From Bacteroidota bacterium (GTDB lineage Bacteria > Bacteroidota > Bacteroidia > Bacteroidales > M50B96), in NCBI GenBank assembly GCA_024762835.1, contig JANTGP010000003.1, positions 1 to 48,583 of the forward strand: a stretch of 48,583 nt of DNA, in the 5' to 3' direction. Both the position numbers and the translations under genes were made by a program. Within the stretch, counting starts at the first letter, position 1; each line of letters starts with the position of its first letter. Below the pieces are notes generated by a model. The model worked only from the letters and a program-made list of their open reading frames with translations. It had not been told where the DNA came from and did no database searches. Of the stretch, positions 1 through 8,515 are shown piece after piece.

Positions 1-963
1 GTAAACTCCGGTTTATACAGCGTAACTGCCTCAAATGGTTGTGGCGAATTTACTGATACAACTGAGGTTATTTCTTTGCTTACACCAAACATAAACATTG
101 GCAACGATACATTAATTTGCTCAACAGATTCTATTCTTTTAGATGCAACAAGTGGAACGCCAAGCGAAGTCGATCTGTGGTCAACAGGCGATACAGTTAG
201 TTCAATTTGGGTAAACCTTCCTGCACAATATTTTGTAACCGTATCAAATGCCTGTGGCACTGTAAAAGATAGTATAATAATAGAAAACGATAATCCTGCA
301 ATTGTTTCACTTGCCAACGACACATTTATTTGCTTTGGTGAAAGTTTGCAAATAGCACCTGAAATAATTGGCTCAGGAAACCTGCAATGGTCAAACGGCG
401 AGACAACTCAAAATATTGAAGTAGCCACCGATGGCGAATATGTTTTAACTCTTACAAATGCTTGTGGCGATTTTTCCGATACACTAAACCTGTGGGTACA
501 GATAAACGACTTTGCCTTTTCACAAGATACAGCGTTTATTTCAAATGCCAATTACGTTCAAATAAATGTTAATCCTACTTTTGAAAGCTATCTATGGTCA
601 AACGGCAGTACATATGCCAGCACATCGGCTTATGACCTAGGCACATATTACATCACAGTAACCGACACAATGGGCTGTGCAGTAACAGATAGTATTGTTG
701 TAACGTATCATGTTTCAATATCAGAACTATCATCATTACAAAACATTAAAATCTACCCAAACCCTGTAACAAGCATTTTAACAATTAAGGGATTGCAGGG
801 TAATGAAGAGATAAAGCTTATCGATATTTTAGGTAGAGAGTTAATTACTACATGTCAGATGAATCCAATTGCTATCGACTTTGCAAACCAACCGGCAGGA
901 GTTTATTTTTTAACAATTAAAAGCAATAGCGAGATTAAAGTTTTTAAGGTGGTTAAGAGATAG
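1..963 (+). CDS. 5'-truncated T9SS cargo protein with Ig/SprB-like repeats
   Basis: The reading frame is open from base 1, so the start lies outside the window and 320 codons remain. The visible part holds at least four repeats of about 75-80 residues. Each has a W-S-(T/N)-G-(D/E/S) motif followed by a G-x-Y-x-(V/I)-T-(V/L)-x-N-x-C-G motif, which is typical of PKD/SprB-like adhesin repeats in Bacteroidota. The last ~80 residues form a type A T9SS sorting domain: an IKIYPNP start, a central GRE motif, a GVYFLTI strand and a basic end (KVVKR). The sorting domain closely resembles that of the protein at 33147-34940 (NPV...GLxGNE...GRE). Expected location is the cell surface or outside the cell, after T9SS export and removal of the C-terminal domain. 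No catalytic domain is visible, so the function of the missing N-terminal part is unknown. Confidence 0.85.
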   Translation, partial: VNSGLYSVTASNGCGEFTDTTEVISLLTPNINIGNDTLICSTDSILLDATSGTPSEVDLWSTGDTVSSIWVNLPAQYFVTVSNACGTVKDSIIIENDNPAIVSLANDTFICFGESLQIAPEIIGSGNLQWSNGETTQNIEVATDGEYVLTLTNACGDFSDTLNLWVQINDFAFSQDTAFISNANYVQINVNPTFESYLWSNGSTYASTSAYDLGTYYITVTDTMGCAVTDSIVVTYHVSISELSSLQNIKIYPNPVTSILTIKGLQGNEEIKLIDILGRELITTCQMNPIAIDFANQPAGVYFLTIKSNSEIKVFKVVKR

Positions 964-1181
964 TGTTTTCAAAAATTGATTTTTTATTAATTTATCCTTT
1001 AGTAAAAAGGCGAAGAAAAATATTAATCAATCGTAGGCTTAGAAAACCTTTTGAATTATTTTATAATTTTATAAACAAAAATGTCGCATTTGCTGGTTGA
1101 ATCTACAGGAGAAAGATATTTTGAAATTATGGTTACAAAAAAATATTTACCACATACTTTAGTTTTAAAATCAGAATAAAT

Positions 1182-1189
1182 TATCTTTA
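1182..1189 (+). promoter_or_regulatory. -7 promoter element of the flavodoxin gene
   Basis: TATCTTTA matches the Bacteroidota -7 consensus TAnnTTTG except for the last base, and lies 31 bases before the ATG at 1221. No clear -33 element was found. Confidence 0.4.
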
Positions 1190-1220
1190 CACAAAAAATA
1201 AATACATAAACTAAATCATA

Positions 1221-1739
1221 ATGAAGACAGGTATATTTTACGGACCCGAAGGTGGTTCAACAGAAAAAGTTGCAAAGTTAATTGCAAAAGAATTTGGTGA
1301 AGACAAGGTTGATTTAATCCTTGTAAAGAACTCAAATGCAAAAGAATTAGAGAAATACGACAAAATAATCTTTGGTATTTCAACCATTGGAAAAGAAACA
1401 TGGGATGCTCACCATCCGAATAATGATTGGGATGTATTCTTTCCAAACATTTCAAATATTGATTACTCAAACAAAACTATTGCCTTATTTGGTTTAGGAG
1501 ATAGCGTTTCGTACTCAGCTTATTTTGTTGATGCATTAGGAAAATTAGGTCGTAAATTATTAGAAAAAAATGCTAAGATTGTTGGACAAGTATCTACTGA
1601 TAATTATACTTATGAACATTCTGAAGCAGAAATTGATGGTAAATTTATCGGTTTACCTATTGATGAAGATTTTGAAGATCACATGACTGAAGAAAGAGTT
1701 GAAGCATGGGTTAAAGAAATAAGACCATTCTTTGAATAA
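1221..1739 (+). CDS. fldA: Flavodoxin
   Basis: This is a 172-residue long-chain flavodoxin, a soluble FMN electron carrier. The N-terminal beta strand and phosphate-binding loop read IFYGPEGGSTEKVA, a Bacteroidota-type variant of the usual T-x-T-G-x-T loop. The 50s loop (STIGKETWDAHHPNNDW) and 90s loop (LFGLGDSVSYSAYF) that hold the isoalloxazine ring are present, and the ~20-residue insertion of long-chain flavodoxins follows. The gene stands alone between its own promoter-like element and a strong terminator. Likely partners are ferredoxin/flavodoxin-dependent enzymes; IspG (23194-25107) is a flavodoxin-dependent enzyme in the same window, but the pairing is inference. Confidence 0.93.
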   Translation: MKTGIFYGPEGGSTEKVAKLIAKEFGEDKVDLILVKNSNAKELEKYDKIIFGISTIGKETWDAHHPNNDWDVFFPNISNIDYSNKTIALFGLGDSVSYSAYFVDALGKLGRKLLEKNAKIVGQVSTDNYTYEHSEAEIDGKFIGLPIDEDFEDHMTEERVEAWVKEIRPFFE

Positions 1740-1759
1740 TTAAATAATTTACAAAATAG

Positions 1760-1790
1760 AAGGCTGTCTTTTTTAGATAGCCTTTTTTGT
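1760..1790 (+). terminator. Intrinsic terminator after the flavodoxin gene
   Basis: A 10-bp stem (1760-1769 with 1775-1784, one G-U pair) with a 5-base T/U loop is followed by a T tract at 1783-1788. It lies 20 bases after the flavodoxin stop codon. Confidence 0.85.
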
Positions 1791-1842
1791 TTTTATAAAA
1801 TAGGTATAAAAACTATTACTTCACACTTTTGTTTGTTACTAT

Positions 1843-4254
1843 ATGAGTGCTAACATAAATATACACAAGATATTTCTCTCAATTATATTAGTATTTGTAA
1901 TTGAATCTTTATGGGCACAAGATATTTGCAAAGTAAATGCTTACGATTTAGAAGCACATGGGAGAATTATTCATCCGGTTGAACTGCCGTCTGGTGTTTA
2001 TTTTACTGATAATTACTCATCTGCAATTTATAAACTTTCTGACAATAATATTAATAAAGTATTGGTAGCAGAAAATTGCGGTTTATTTAATAGTTTTTCT
2101 GAGGATGGTAAAAAAATAGCTTTTAAAAAATTCTCTCCTTCAGGAAAACAAGCCCCGGCAATTCTTAATTTATCATCAAATAATGTTGAAATTTTGCATC
2201 CTTTCACGATGCAATGTGGCCAACCGGTTTTCTATGACAAGGGTAAAATTGCTTTTACAATTGCCGACACTCTTTTCCTGCAAAAAGCAAAATATGTCTT
2301 AGGAGTATATTCAAATATAATTGCTATCAGTCCTGACTCAAAGATTGTTGCATACTCAGATAGTAATCAGCAAATGTTTATTTACAATATGGCTACTCAA
2401 TCATCAAAACAGATCAGCTGTAATTCAACATCTTTTCTTTACCCTCAATGGTCGCCTGATGGTGAAAAGCTTAGCTACTCATCAATTGATGGCAGATTAT
2501 TTATTTATAGCTTACTGCAAGATACAACTATTGAATTAGCTTACGGAGGAAATCTCAAATGGTTCTCGAATTCTAATTTTGTTCTTTTTGAGCGTTCGCA
2601 TTTAAAAGAGTTTCAGTCATCCACTTCTGACTTGTATATTTCTGACTGGAAAGGTAAGAATATAAGCGTATTGTCAAACAATATTAATATTGATGAGTGT
2701 CAGGCATCAATAATATCCGGATCTGAAATTATATTTGCAAATCAAAGTAAACTTGAAATTTATAAAGCAGAGATTGATTTTTCATCATTCTCATTAGTAA
2801 ACCTCAGATTGATATATTCCCAGTCCCAGGCTTTGGATATTAGCTTTTACGATACAAAGAAATTTGCCAACACAAGAAGTATAGTTGATATTGGTTTCAT
2901 CCCTTACGTTCATCAGGTGTATGATACCCCCGATTTTCATGATGGCAGTGGCTCTTGTGGCCCAACAACTGCAGTAATGAATATAGCATATTATAATATT
3001 CTTCCACCATGGCCCACCGAAGTTAATAAGCTTTATACTCATTGGAACAGTTACGGGTCGTACGTGGCCGATCGCTATCATTATAACGAGTTTTACTACG
3101 ATACCTATACTAGTCCTTACGGTTCTGATTCGTGGGGAGCATATTCATTTATGTGGAGTACAGCTTCGCCAAGCTCTACCTTGAAGAACTATTATCAGCA
3201 ACATGGTTTTGATGCAAATCAGTCATGGACATATAATTGCAGTTTTGATGATACAAAGGCTGAAATTGACAGCGGCTTTCCTCACACAATTTGTCATTAT
3301 ATGACCACGGCAGGACATATTACACTTGCAAAGGGATACATCGAAGGGCAACATACACTCATGTTTCACGACCCTTTTGGTGATAAAAATACAGCAGGCT
3401 ACCCAAGTTATGACGGGCAAAATGTTTTTTACGATTGGCCGGGTTATAATAATGGCTTTCAAAACCTTGACCCTGATGGAAGTCATGGGGGAGTGGCATG
3501 GACAGTAACAAGTCATTTGACCCATCCTGTGTATAACGATACTATTATTAACGACCAGTCATTTGGTCATGGTTTTTATATGTTTAATAAACTTCCATCG
3601 CATCAAGGGTATTATCGCGACCAACTTGACGGTTACGGTGGTCATTCTTGGTGGACTTCCACCATTAATTCAATCAACGATGTCTGTTATGTAACTTGGC
3701 AACCAACATTGCCTGATAGCGGTTTGTATGAAGTCGCAGCTTTTATTCCTGCAAACTACTCAAATGCTAATTCGTCATATTACCGGATTCATTATTCCGG
3801 AATTGATACTACGGTTATTATAAATCAGTCTGCCTATTCTGATGAGTGGGTTTTACTTGGTTATTTTAATCTTAACCCAAATGACTCTTGCAGTGTTTAT
3901 CTTGGCGATAATACGGGAATTTATGGTGAGTATATGGCTTTTGATGCTATGCGTTTTAGCAGGGAGTTTCTTGTTGGGATAAAAGAGAATTACAAAGTTC
4001 ACGAAAAGTTAAAAGTATATCCCAATCCTGCTAATGATATGTTTACAGTATCAATGCCGCATAGTAATTCCGAAAGCAGAAGGTTGATAATTAATACAAT
4101 AAACGCTAAGATTGTTAAAATAATAAATGTTCCGCCTGGGATAAATGAATATTCATTGTCGGCAAAATCATTACATCTTTCACAGGGCAATTACCTTATT
4201 CGATTAGAAAGTAGTTCGCAAATATTTAAACAAAGATTAAGCATAATAGAGTAA
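1843..4254 (+). CDS. Secreted C39-like cysteine peptidase with propeller, golvesin-like and T9SS sorting domains
   Basis: 803 residues. A signal peptide (IFLSIILVFVIESLWA) is followed by a TolB/WD-like propeller at about 40-330, with SPDSKIVAYS and WSPDGEKLSYSS blades. A C39_2-like papain-fold peptidase spans about 350-560: Cys372 in GSCGPTTAVMN, His492 in the GHITLAKGY motif, and Asp510 in FHDPFGD form a plausible catalytic set. A golvesin C-terminal-like beta domain (about 580-710, ending in AFDAMRFS) and a type A T9SS sorting domain (from KVYPNPANDM, about 725-803) complete it. The family knowledge predicts an extracellular peptidase or amidase; the substrate is unknown. The ATG at 1843 is chosen because it gives the signal peptide. 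It is probably a single-gene unit, preceded by the flavodoxin terminator. Confidence 0.82.
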   Translation: MSANINIHKIFLSIILVFVIESLWAQDICKVNAYDLEAHGRIIHPVELPSGVYFTDNYSSAIYKLSDNNINKVLVAENCGLFNSFSEDGKKIAFKKFSPSGKQAPAILNLSSNNVEILHPFTMQCGQPVFYDKGKIAFTIADTLFLQKAKYVLGVYSNIIAISPDSKIVAYSDSNQQMFIYNMATQSSKQISCNSTSFLYPQWSPDGEKLSYSSIDGRLFIYSLLQDTTIELAYGGNLKWFSNSNFVLFERSHLKEFQSSTSDLYISDWKGKNISVLSNNINIDECQASIISGSEIIFANQSKLEIYKAEIDFSSFSLVNLRLIYSQSQALDISFYDTKKFANTRSIVDIGFIPYVHQVYDTPDFHDGSGSCGPTTAVMNIAYYNILPPWPTEVNKLYTHWNSYGSYVADRYHYNEFYYDTYTSPYGSDSWGAYSFMWSTASPSSTLKNYYQQHGFDANQSWTYNCSFDDTKAEIDSGFPHTICHYMTTAGHITLAKGYIEGQHTLMFHDPFGDKNTAGYPSYDGQNVFYDWPGYNNGFQNLDPDGSHGGVAWTVTSHLTHPVYNDTIINDQSFGHGFYMFNKLPSHQGYYRDQLDGYGGHSWWTSTINSINDVCYVTWQPTLPDSGLYEVAAFIPANYSNANSSYYRIHYSGIDTTVIINQSAYSDEWVLLGYFNLNPNDSCSVYLGDNTGIYGEYMAFDAMRFSREFLVGIKENYKVHEKLKVYPNPANDMFTVSMPHSNSESRRLIINTINAKIVKIINVPPGINEYSLSAKSLHLSQGNYLIRLESSSQIFKQRLSIIE

Positions 4255-4298
4255 AAAATATTTTCTGTTTTTACTTTGAAAAGACACAATTAATTCAA

Positions 4299-4306
4299 TA
4301 AATTTG
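4299..4306 (+). promoter_or_regulatory. -7 promoter element of ilvE
   Basis: TAAATTTG is a perfect match to TAnnTTTG, 55 bases before the ATG at 4362. Confidence 0.5.
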
Positions 4307-4361
4307 AGTACTTTTAAAACACGAAATTAAGCTTATTTTAAACTATAAATATCAATATATT

Positions 4362-5384
4362 ATGAACAATACAGACTGGGGAAATTTGCCATTTGGTTAT
4401 ATGAAAACCAACTATAATGTGCGTTGCTATTTTAGAAATGGTAAATGGGGTGAATTGGAAATATCCTCTTCCGAAACAATTAATATTCACATGGCAGCTA
4501 CAAGCTTGCATTATGGACAGGAAGCTTTTGAAGGAGCTAAAGCATTTATGGGAAAAGACGGGAAAGTTCGATTATTCCGTTGGGAAGAAAATGCAAAGCG
4601 ATTAAGAAATTCTGCAAAAGGAATTATGATGGCTGAAGTGCCTGATGATTTATACTTTAGTGCAGTTAAAAAGGTAATTGAGTTGAATAAAGAATTTGTT
4701 CCTCCTTACGGTTCGGGAGCATCATTATACATTAGGCCTTTGTTAATTGGTACAGGAGCTCAGGTTGGTGTTAAACCTGCTGACGAATATTTATTTATGA
4801 TCTTTGTTTCTCCAGTTGGTCCTTATTTTAAATCAGGTTTTAAACCTGTTAATATGATGATTTGTCGCTCGTTTGATCGTGCTGCACCTCTTGGAACGGG
4901 GCATATTAAAGTAGGAGGTAATTATGCCGCCAGTCTTCAATCCTTAAAAAAAGGTCATGATGGAGGTTTTGCTTCTGTTATTTATCTTGATGCAAAGCAT
5001 AAAGAGTATATTGACGAATGTGGTCCCGCAAACTTCTTTGCAATCAAGGATAACACATATTTTACACCTGAGTCAAGTTCTATTCTTCCTTCTATTACAA
5101 ATATGAGTTTAATACAGGTAGCTGAAGATTTAGGTTATGAAACTTTACGCAGACCTATTCATATTGATGAGTTAAGTGACTTTGATGAAGCCGGAGCTTG
5201 TGGTACAGCTGCTGTTATCACACCAATTGCTAAAATTGTCGATGAGATTGAAAATAAAACTTACGAGTTTTCAACAGATGGTAAACCGGGAAAAATATCT
5301 ACCAAACTTTATAAAAGATTACAAGCAATACAAACAGGTGATGTGCCTGACGAACATAATTGGGTTGAATTATTGGATATCTAA
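4362..5384 (+). CDS. ilvE: Branched-chain amino acid aminotransferase
   Basis: 340 residues, the usual size for group II (fold type IV) branched-chain aminotransferases. It transfers the amino group between glutamate and the 2-oxo acids of leucine, isoleucine and valine, using PLP. The PLP lysine is Lys183 in the G-H-I-K-V-G-G-N-Y motif. Other family motifs seen are HYGQEAFEGAKAF near the N-terminus, YIRPLLIGTG, YIDECGPANFF, and the ACGTAAVITP loop near the C-terminus. It acts in the cytosol. It is a single-gene unit with its own promoter element and a terminator, and it converges on rnc. A role in D-amino acid or aromatic transamination is less likely given these motifs. Confidence 0.95.
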   Translation: MNNTDWGNLPFGYMKTNYNVRCYFRNGKWGELEISSSETINIHMAATSLHYGQEAFEGAKAFMGKDGKVRLFRWEENAKRLRNSAKGIMMAEVPDDLYFSAVKKVIELNKEFVPPYGSGASLYIRPLLIGTGAQVGVKPADEYLFMIFVSPVGPYFKSGFKPVNMMICRSFDRAAPLGTGHIKVGGNYAASLQSLKKGHDGGFASVIYLDAKHKEYIDECGPANFFAIKDNTYFTPESSSILPSITNMSLIQVAEDLGYETLRRPIHIDELSDFDEAGACGTAAVITPIAKIVDEIENKTYEFSTDGKPGKISTKLYKRLQAIQTGDVPDEHNWVELLDI

Positions 5385-5415
5385 TCTGTGTAATATTATT
5401 AGAAATCCCCTAAAG

Positions 5416-5450
5416 AAAAGCCTGTATTGTTACTCAATCAGGCTTTTTTG
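5416..5450 (+). terminator. Bidirectional terminator between ilvE and rnc, overlapping the rnc stop codon
   Basis: The stem AAAAGCCTG (5416-5424) pairs with 5439-5447, and an inner ATTG/CAAT helix (5426-5429 with 5435-5438) closes a 5-base loop. A T run follows at 5444-5449, with A-rich sequence on the other side. The stop codon of the minus-strand rnc gene (5430-5432) lies in the loop. Confidence 0.85.
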
Positions 5451-6179
5451 TTTTGTATAAATTACTTTCAAAGAAAGAAGAGCCTGTCCGGCTGCATTCT
5501 GTTCGGCTTCCTTTTTTGACTTCCCTTCGCCAAAGCCTGCAATTTCCTTTTCTATTCTGATGTAGGAGATAAACACTTCTTTATTTAGTGGATTATTATC
5601 GGTATCAATTGAAAGTTCTTTCTTATATTTCTGGGTCCACTCAATTAGTTGACTTTTGTAATTTGTGTTTGTTTTAACAAGTAAATCAAGGTCAACATGT
5701 TTGGCTATAAGGACATTAATGATATATTTGCGAGTAAACTCATAACCACGGTCGAAATATACTGCTCCAATAAATGCTTCGAGAGCATCACCATAAATGT
5801 GTTTTTTATTATTGTTATTATCAAGATGAGAGATTAATAATTTGTTAAGACCAATTTCTTTAGCAAGAGAATTCAGAAAATCGCGTTTAACAATTTTCGA
5901 ACGCATTTGCGTCAAGAAACCTTCGTTCTCATTTGGATATTTTGTAAAAAGGAAATCGGCGATTACAGAACCTAATATAGCATCACCTAAAAACTCTAGT
6001 CTTTCATTATTAATAAGAGTACCATCTTCGGTTTTTATTGAGGCAGAACGGTGTGTTAAAGCTATCTGGAATATTTTTTGATTATTTGGAGAAACACCTA
6101 ATTCAGACCTTATCTGATGATATATTTTTCTATTCTTTAGAAATAAATATTTTACCGGCCGTAAAAGTGATTTAATCAC
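5430..6179 (-). CDS. rnc: Ribonuclease III
   Basis: 249 residues. This double-strand-specific endoribonuclease processes rRNA precursors and structured mRNA. The catalytic domain carries the signature NERLEFLGDAILG with Glu59, Glu62 and Asp66, and the second metal-binding pair Asp131 and Glu134 in YGDALEAFIGAVYFDRG. A double-stranded RNA-binding domain follows at about 175-240 (NYKSQLIEWTQK, then GKSKKEAEQNAAGQALL). It is the last gene of the acpP-fabF-rnc transcription unit, 5 bases after fabF. The pairing of rnc with fabF and acpP is common in Bacteroidota. The 3' end of the gene lies inside a bidirectional terminator. Confidence 0.96.
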   Translation of the reverse strand: MIKSLLRPVKYLFLKNRKIYHQIRSELGVSPNNQKIFQIALTHRSASIKTEDGTLINNERLEFLGDAILGSVIADFLFTKYPNENEGFLTQMRSKIVKRDFLNSLAKEIGLNKLLISHLDNNNNKKHIYGDALEAFIGAVYFDRGYEFTRKYIINVLIAKHVDLDLLVKTNTNYKSQLIEWTQKYKKELSIDTDNNPLNKEVFISYIRIEKEIAGFGEGKSKKEAEQNAAGQALLSLKVIYTKQKSLIE

Positions 6180-6184
6180 AAAAT

Positions 6185-7438
6185 TTATTCAGTAAATTTT
6201 TTAAAAATAATTGAAGCATTATGTCCACCAAAACCAAAGGTATTGCTAATTGCAATATTAATTTCTCTTGCTTGAGCCTTGTCAAAGGTGAAGTTAAGAT
6301 TATAATCAATATTTGGATCAGGTTCTTTAAAATTAATAGTTGGTGGAACCAAGTTGTTATTTATTGCTAAAATAGAAGCAATAGACTCAACTGCACCTGC
6401 CGCACCAAGAAGGTGTCCGTGCATTGATTTTGTTGAACTGATATTTAATTTAAATGCATGTTCGCCAAATACAGTTTTAATTGCTTTTACTTCAGAAATA
6501 TCACCTAAAGGAGTAGATGTTCCATGTACATTTACATAATCAACTTTATTTGGGGATATTCCGGCATCTTTAATTGCTCGTTGCATTACAAGCGAAGCAC
6601 CTAAACCATCAGGATGGGGTGCTGTTAAGTGATGAGCATCACCGGACATTCCTGCACCAACTATTTCGGCATATATTTTTGCTCCGCGGGCTTTGGCATG
6701 TTCATACTCTTCTAAAACAAGAGCACCTGCTCCTTCACCCATCACAAAACCATCTCGTGTTACATCAAATGGTCTTGAAGCAGTTTTATATTCATCGTTT
6801 TTTGTAGAAATAGCACGCATTGCATTGAAACCACCAACTCCAACAGGATTTAAAGCAGCCTCGGAACCACCGGTTATAAAACCAATTGCCATTCCTAAGC
6901 GAATATAGTTATAGGAATCGATAATTGCATTACTGGATGAAGCACATGCTGAGACTGTTGCGAAGTTAGGTCCTCTGAGACCGAGTCTCATAGAGATATG
7001 TCCTGCTGCAATATCAGCAATCATTTTAGGAATAAAGAAAGGGTTAAATTTTGGCATTCTGTTATTATCGGCAAACGAAGCAGCTTCTTCTAAAAATGTT
7101 TCAGCTCCTCCAATACCCGAACCCCAAATAACACCAATCTCATTTCTGTCAACCTCATTTAGCTCTATCCCCGAATCAAGCAATGCCTGATCGGATGCAA
7201 CTATTGCATACTGTGCGTAAGGGTCAAGCTTTCTGCGTTCTTTTCTATTGATGAAATCATCAATGTTGAAATTTTTTAATTCGCAGCCGAATTTTGTTTT
7301 GAAATTTGTGGCATCAAAACGAGTAAGTAGGCCGGAACCACTTACTCCATTAGAAAGTCCTTGCCAATATTCATCAACGTTATTGCCTAAAGGGGTAAGA
7401 GCTCCCAAACCTGTTACTACTACTCGTTTTAATTCCAT
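6185..7438 (-). CDS. fabF: 3-oxoacyl-[acyl-carrier-protein] synthase II
   Basis: 417 residues, the normal length for KAS II. It condenses malonyl-ACP with acyl-ACP during fatty-acid elongation. The catalytic cysteine is Cys165 in SACASSSNAI; the two catalytic histidines are His305 in VNVHGTSTPLGD and His342 in HGHLLGAAGAVE; the conserved Lys337 is in the SSTKSMHGH motif. The C-terminal NTFGFGGHNAS glycine-rich motif is intact. It lies 18 bases downstream of acpP and 5 bases upstream of rnc on the same strand, so it is almost certainly cotranscribed. Confidence 0.97.
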   Translation of the reverse strand: MELKRVVVTGLGALTPLGNNVDEYWQGLSNGVSGSGLLTRFDATNFKTKFGCELKNFNIDDFINRKERRKLDPYAQYAIVASDQALLDSGIELNEVDRNEIGVIWGSGIGGAETFLEEAASFADNNRMPKFNPFFIPKMIADIAAGHISMRLGLRGPNFATVSACASSSNAIIDSYNYIRLGMAIGFITGGSEAALNPVGVGGFNAMRAISTKNDEYKTASRPFDVTRDGFVMGEGAGALVLEEYEHAKARGAKIYAEIVGAGMSGDAHHLTAPHPDGLGASLVMQRAIKDAGISPNKVDYVNVHGTSTPLGDISEVKAIKTVFGEHAFKLNISSTKSMHGHLLGAAGAVESIASILAINNNLVPPTINFKEPDPNIDYNLNFTFDKAQAREINIAISNTFGFGGHNASIIFKKFTE

Positions 7439-7456
7439 AATAAAATAATCTTTAAA

Positions 7457-7693
7457 TTATTTCAATTCTTTTTCAATAAAAGATACTGCATCTCCTACAG
7501 TTCCAATACTTTCGGCTAATTCGTCAGGAATAGAAATATCAAATTCCTTTTCAAATTCCATGATTAATTCTACTGTATCCAGAGAATCCGCTCCAAGATC
7601 ATTTGTAAAACTTGCTTCTTGTGTTACTTCATCTTCTTCAACTCCTAGTTTATCAACTATGATAGCCTTTACTTTTTGTTCAATATCAGACAT
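7457..7693 (-). CDS. acpP: Acyl carrier protein
   Basis: 78 residues, strongly acidic. The 4'-phosphopantetheine attachment site is Ser37 in the [12 protein letters not shown] motif. It carries growing acyl chains for FabF, the next gene, and can also donate octanoyl groups to LipB (13361-14059). First gene of the acpP-fabF-rnc unit. I could not identify a perfect TAnnTTTG element in the 243 bases upstream. Confidence 0.97.
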   Translation of the reverse strand: MSDIEQKVKAIIVDKLGVEEDEVTQEASFTNDLGADSLDTVELIMEFEKEFDISIPDELAESIGTVGDAVSFIEKELK

Positions 7694-7899
7694 GAGTTTT
7701 AAAATTAATTATTATTAAACAATTTTCAACCATACAAAGAAATGAATAAACCAATAATTTACAAAAATTAAATTAGTTTTCTTATTAATGTATTGAGTTT
7801 TTATACCTATATCATATTAGTACAGACTCTTAAAAATGCTTGATATTTCTATGAATACACTATTTTTTATCTTTAATTTGAAGGATAAATTTAATATGA

Positions 7900-7907
7900 T
7901 AAATTTG
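7900..7907 (+). promoter_or_regulatory. -7 promoter element of purN
   Basis: TAAATTTG is a perfect match to TAnnTTTG, 29 bases before the ATG at 7937. A weaker match (TATCTTTA) lies at 7868-7875. Confidence 0.5.
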
Positions 7908-7936
7908 TAGTGTACAATATGAAATAAATTAAATAA

Positions 7937-8512
7937 ATGAAGAAAATTGCAATTTTTGCTTCCGGGGCAGGAACAAATGCTCAAAACATATATGATCATT
8001 TTCGTAATAACTCAGGGATTGAAGTAAGTCTAATATTATGTAATAACCCTGATGCATATGTTTTAAGTAGAGCAAACGAAATAAATGTGCCTTCGATATT
8101 ATTTGACAGAAAACAGTTTTACAGTACAGATGTGGTGTTAAATGCTCTAAAAAGCAAAGAGATTGATTTGATTGTACTTGCAGGTTTTTTATGGCTGATC
8201 CCCGAAAACATATTAAGAAATTATACTGATAAGATTGTGAATATTCATCCTGCATTGCTTCCAAAATATGGTGGTAAAGGTATGTATGGCAATAATGTTC
8301 ACAAACAAGTAGTTAAGAATAATGAGAAACAATCGGGGATTACTATTCATTATGTAAATGAAAAATATGATGAGGGTAAAATAATTTTTCAGGCTTTTTG
8401 CGATTTATCAGCAGATGATAAACCCGAAGATGTTGCAAATAAAGTACATAAGCTTGAGTATTTACATTACCCCAAAATTATTGAAAGTATTTTACAAACG
8501 AAGAATAATTAA
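7937..8512 (+). CDS. purN: Phosphoribosylglycinamide formyltransferase
   Basis: 191 residues. It transfers a formyl group from 10-formyl-tetrahydrofolate to GAR in purine synthesis. Visible family features are the N-terminal phosphate loop FASGAGTNAQN, Asn102 and His104 in VNIHPALLPKYGG, and Asp145 in VNEKYDEGKII, corresponding to the Asn-His-Asp catalytic set. Length is normal. Its stop codon is followed after three bases by the start of an exported protein, so the downstream genes of unknown function may be cotranscribed with it. Confidence 0.95.
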   Translation: MKKIAIFASGAGTNAQNIYDHFRNNSGIEVSLILCNNPDAYVLSRANEINVPSILFDRKQFYSTDVVLNALKSKEIDLIVLAGFLWLIPENILRNYTDKIVNIHPALLPKYGGKGMYGNNVHKQVVKNNEKQSGITIHYVNEKYDEGKIIFQAFCDLSADDKPEDVANKVHKLEYLHYPKIIESILQTKNN

Positions 8513-8515
8513 AAA

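Noticed and set aside
1000..1015. CCTTT/AAAGG hairpin after the first gene.
   Set aside because: The stem has only five pairs and no T tract follows it.
1081..1179. Short open frame of 32 codons (starting MSHLLVESTGERYFEI) between the first gene and the flavodoxin.
   Set aside because: Too short, with no start context or recognisable family. It may be a fossil, but nothing separates it from chance.
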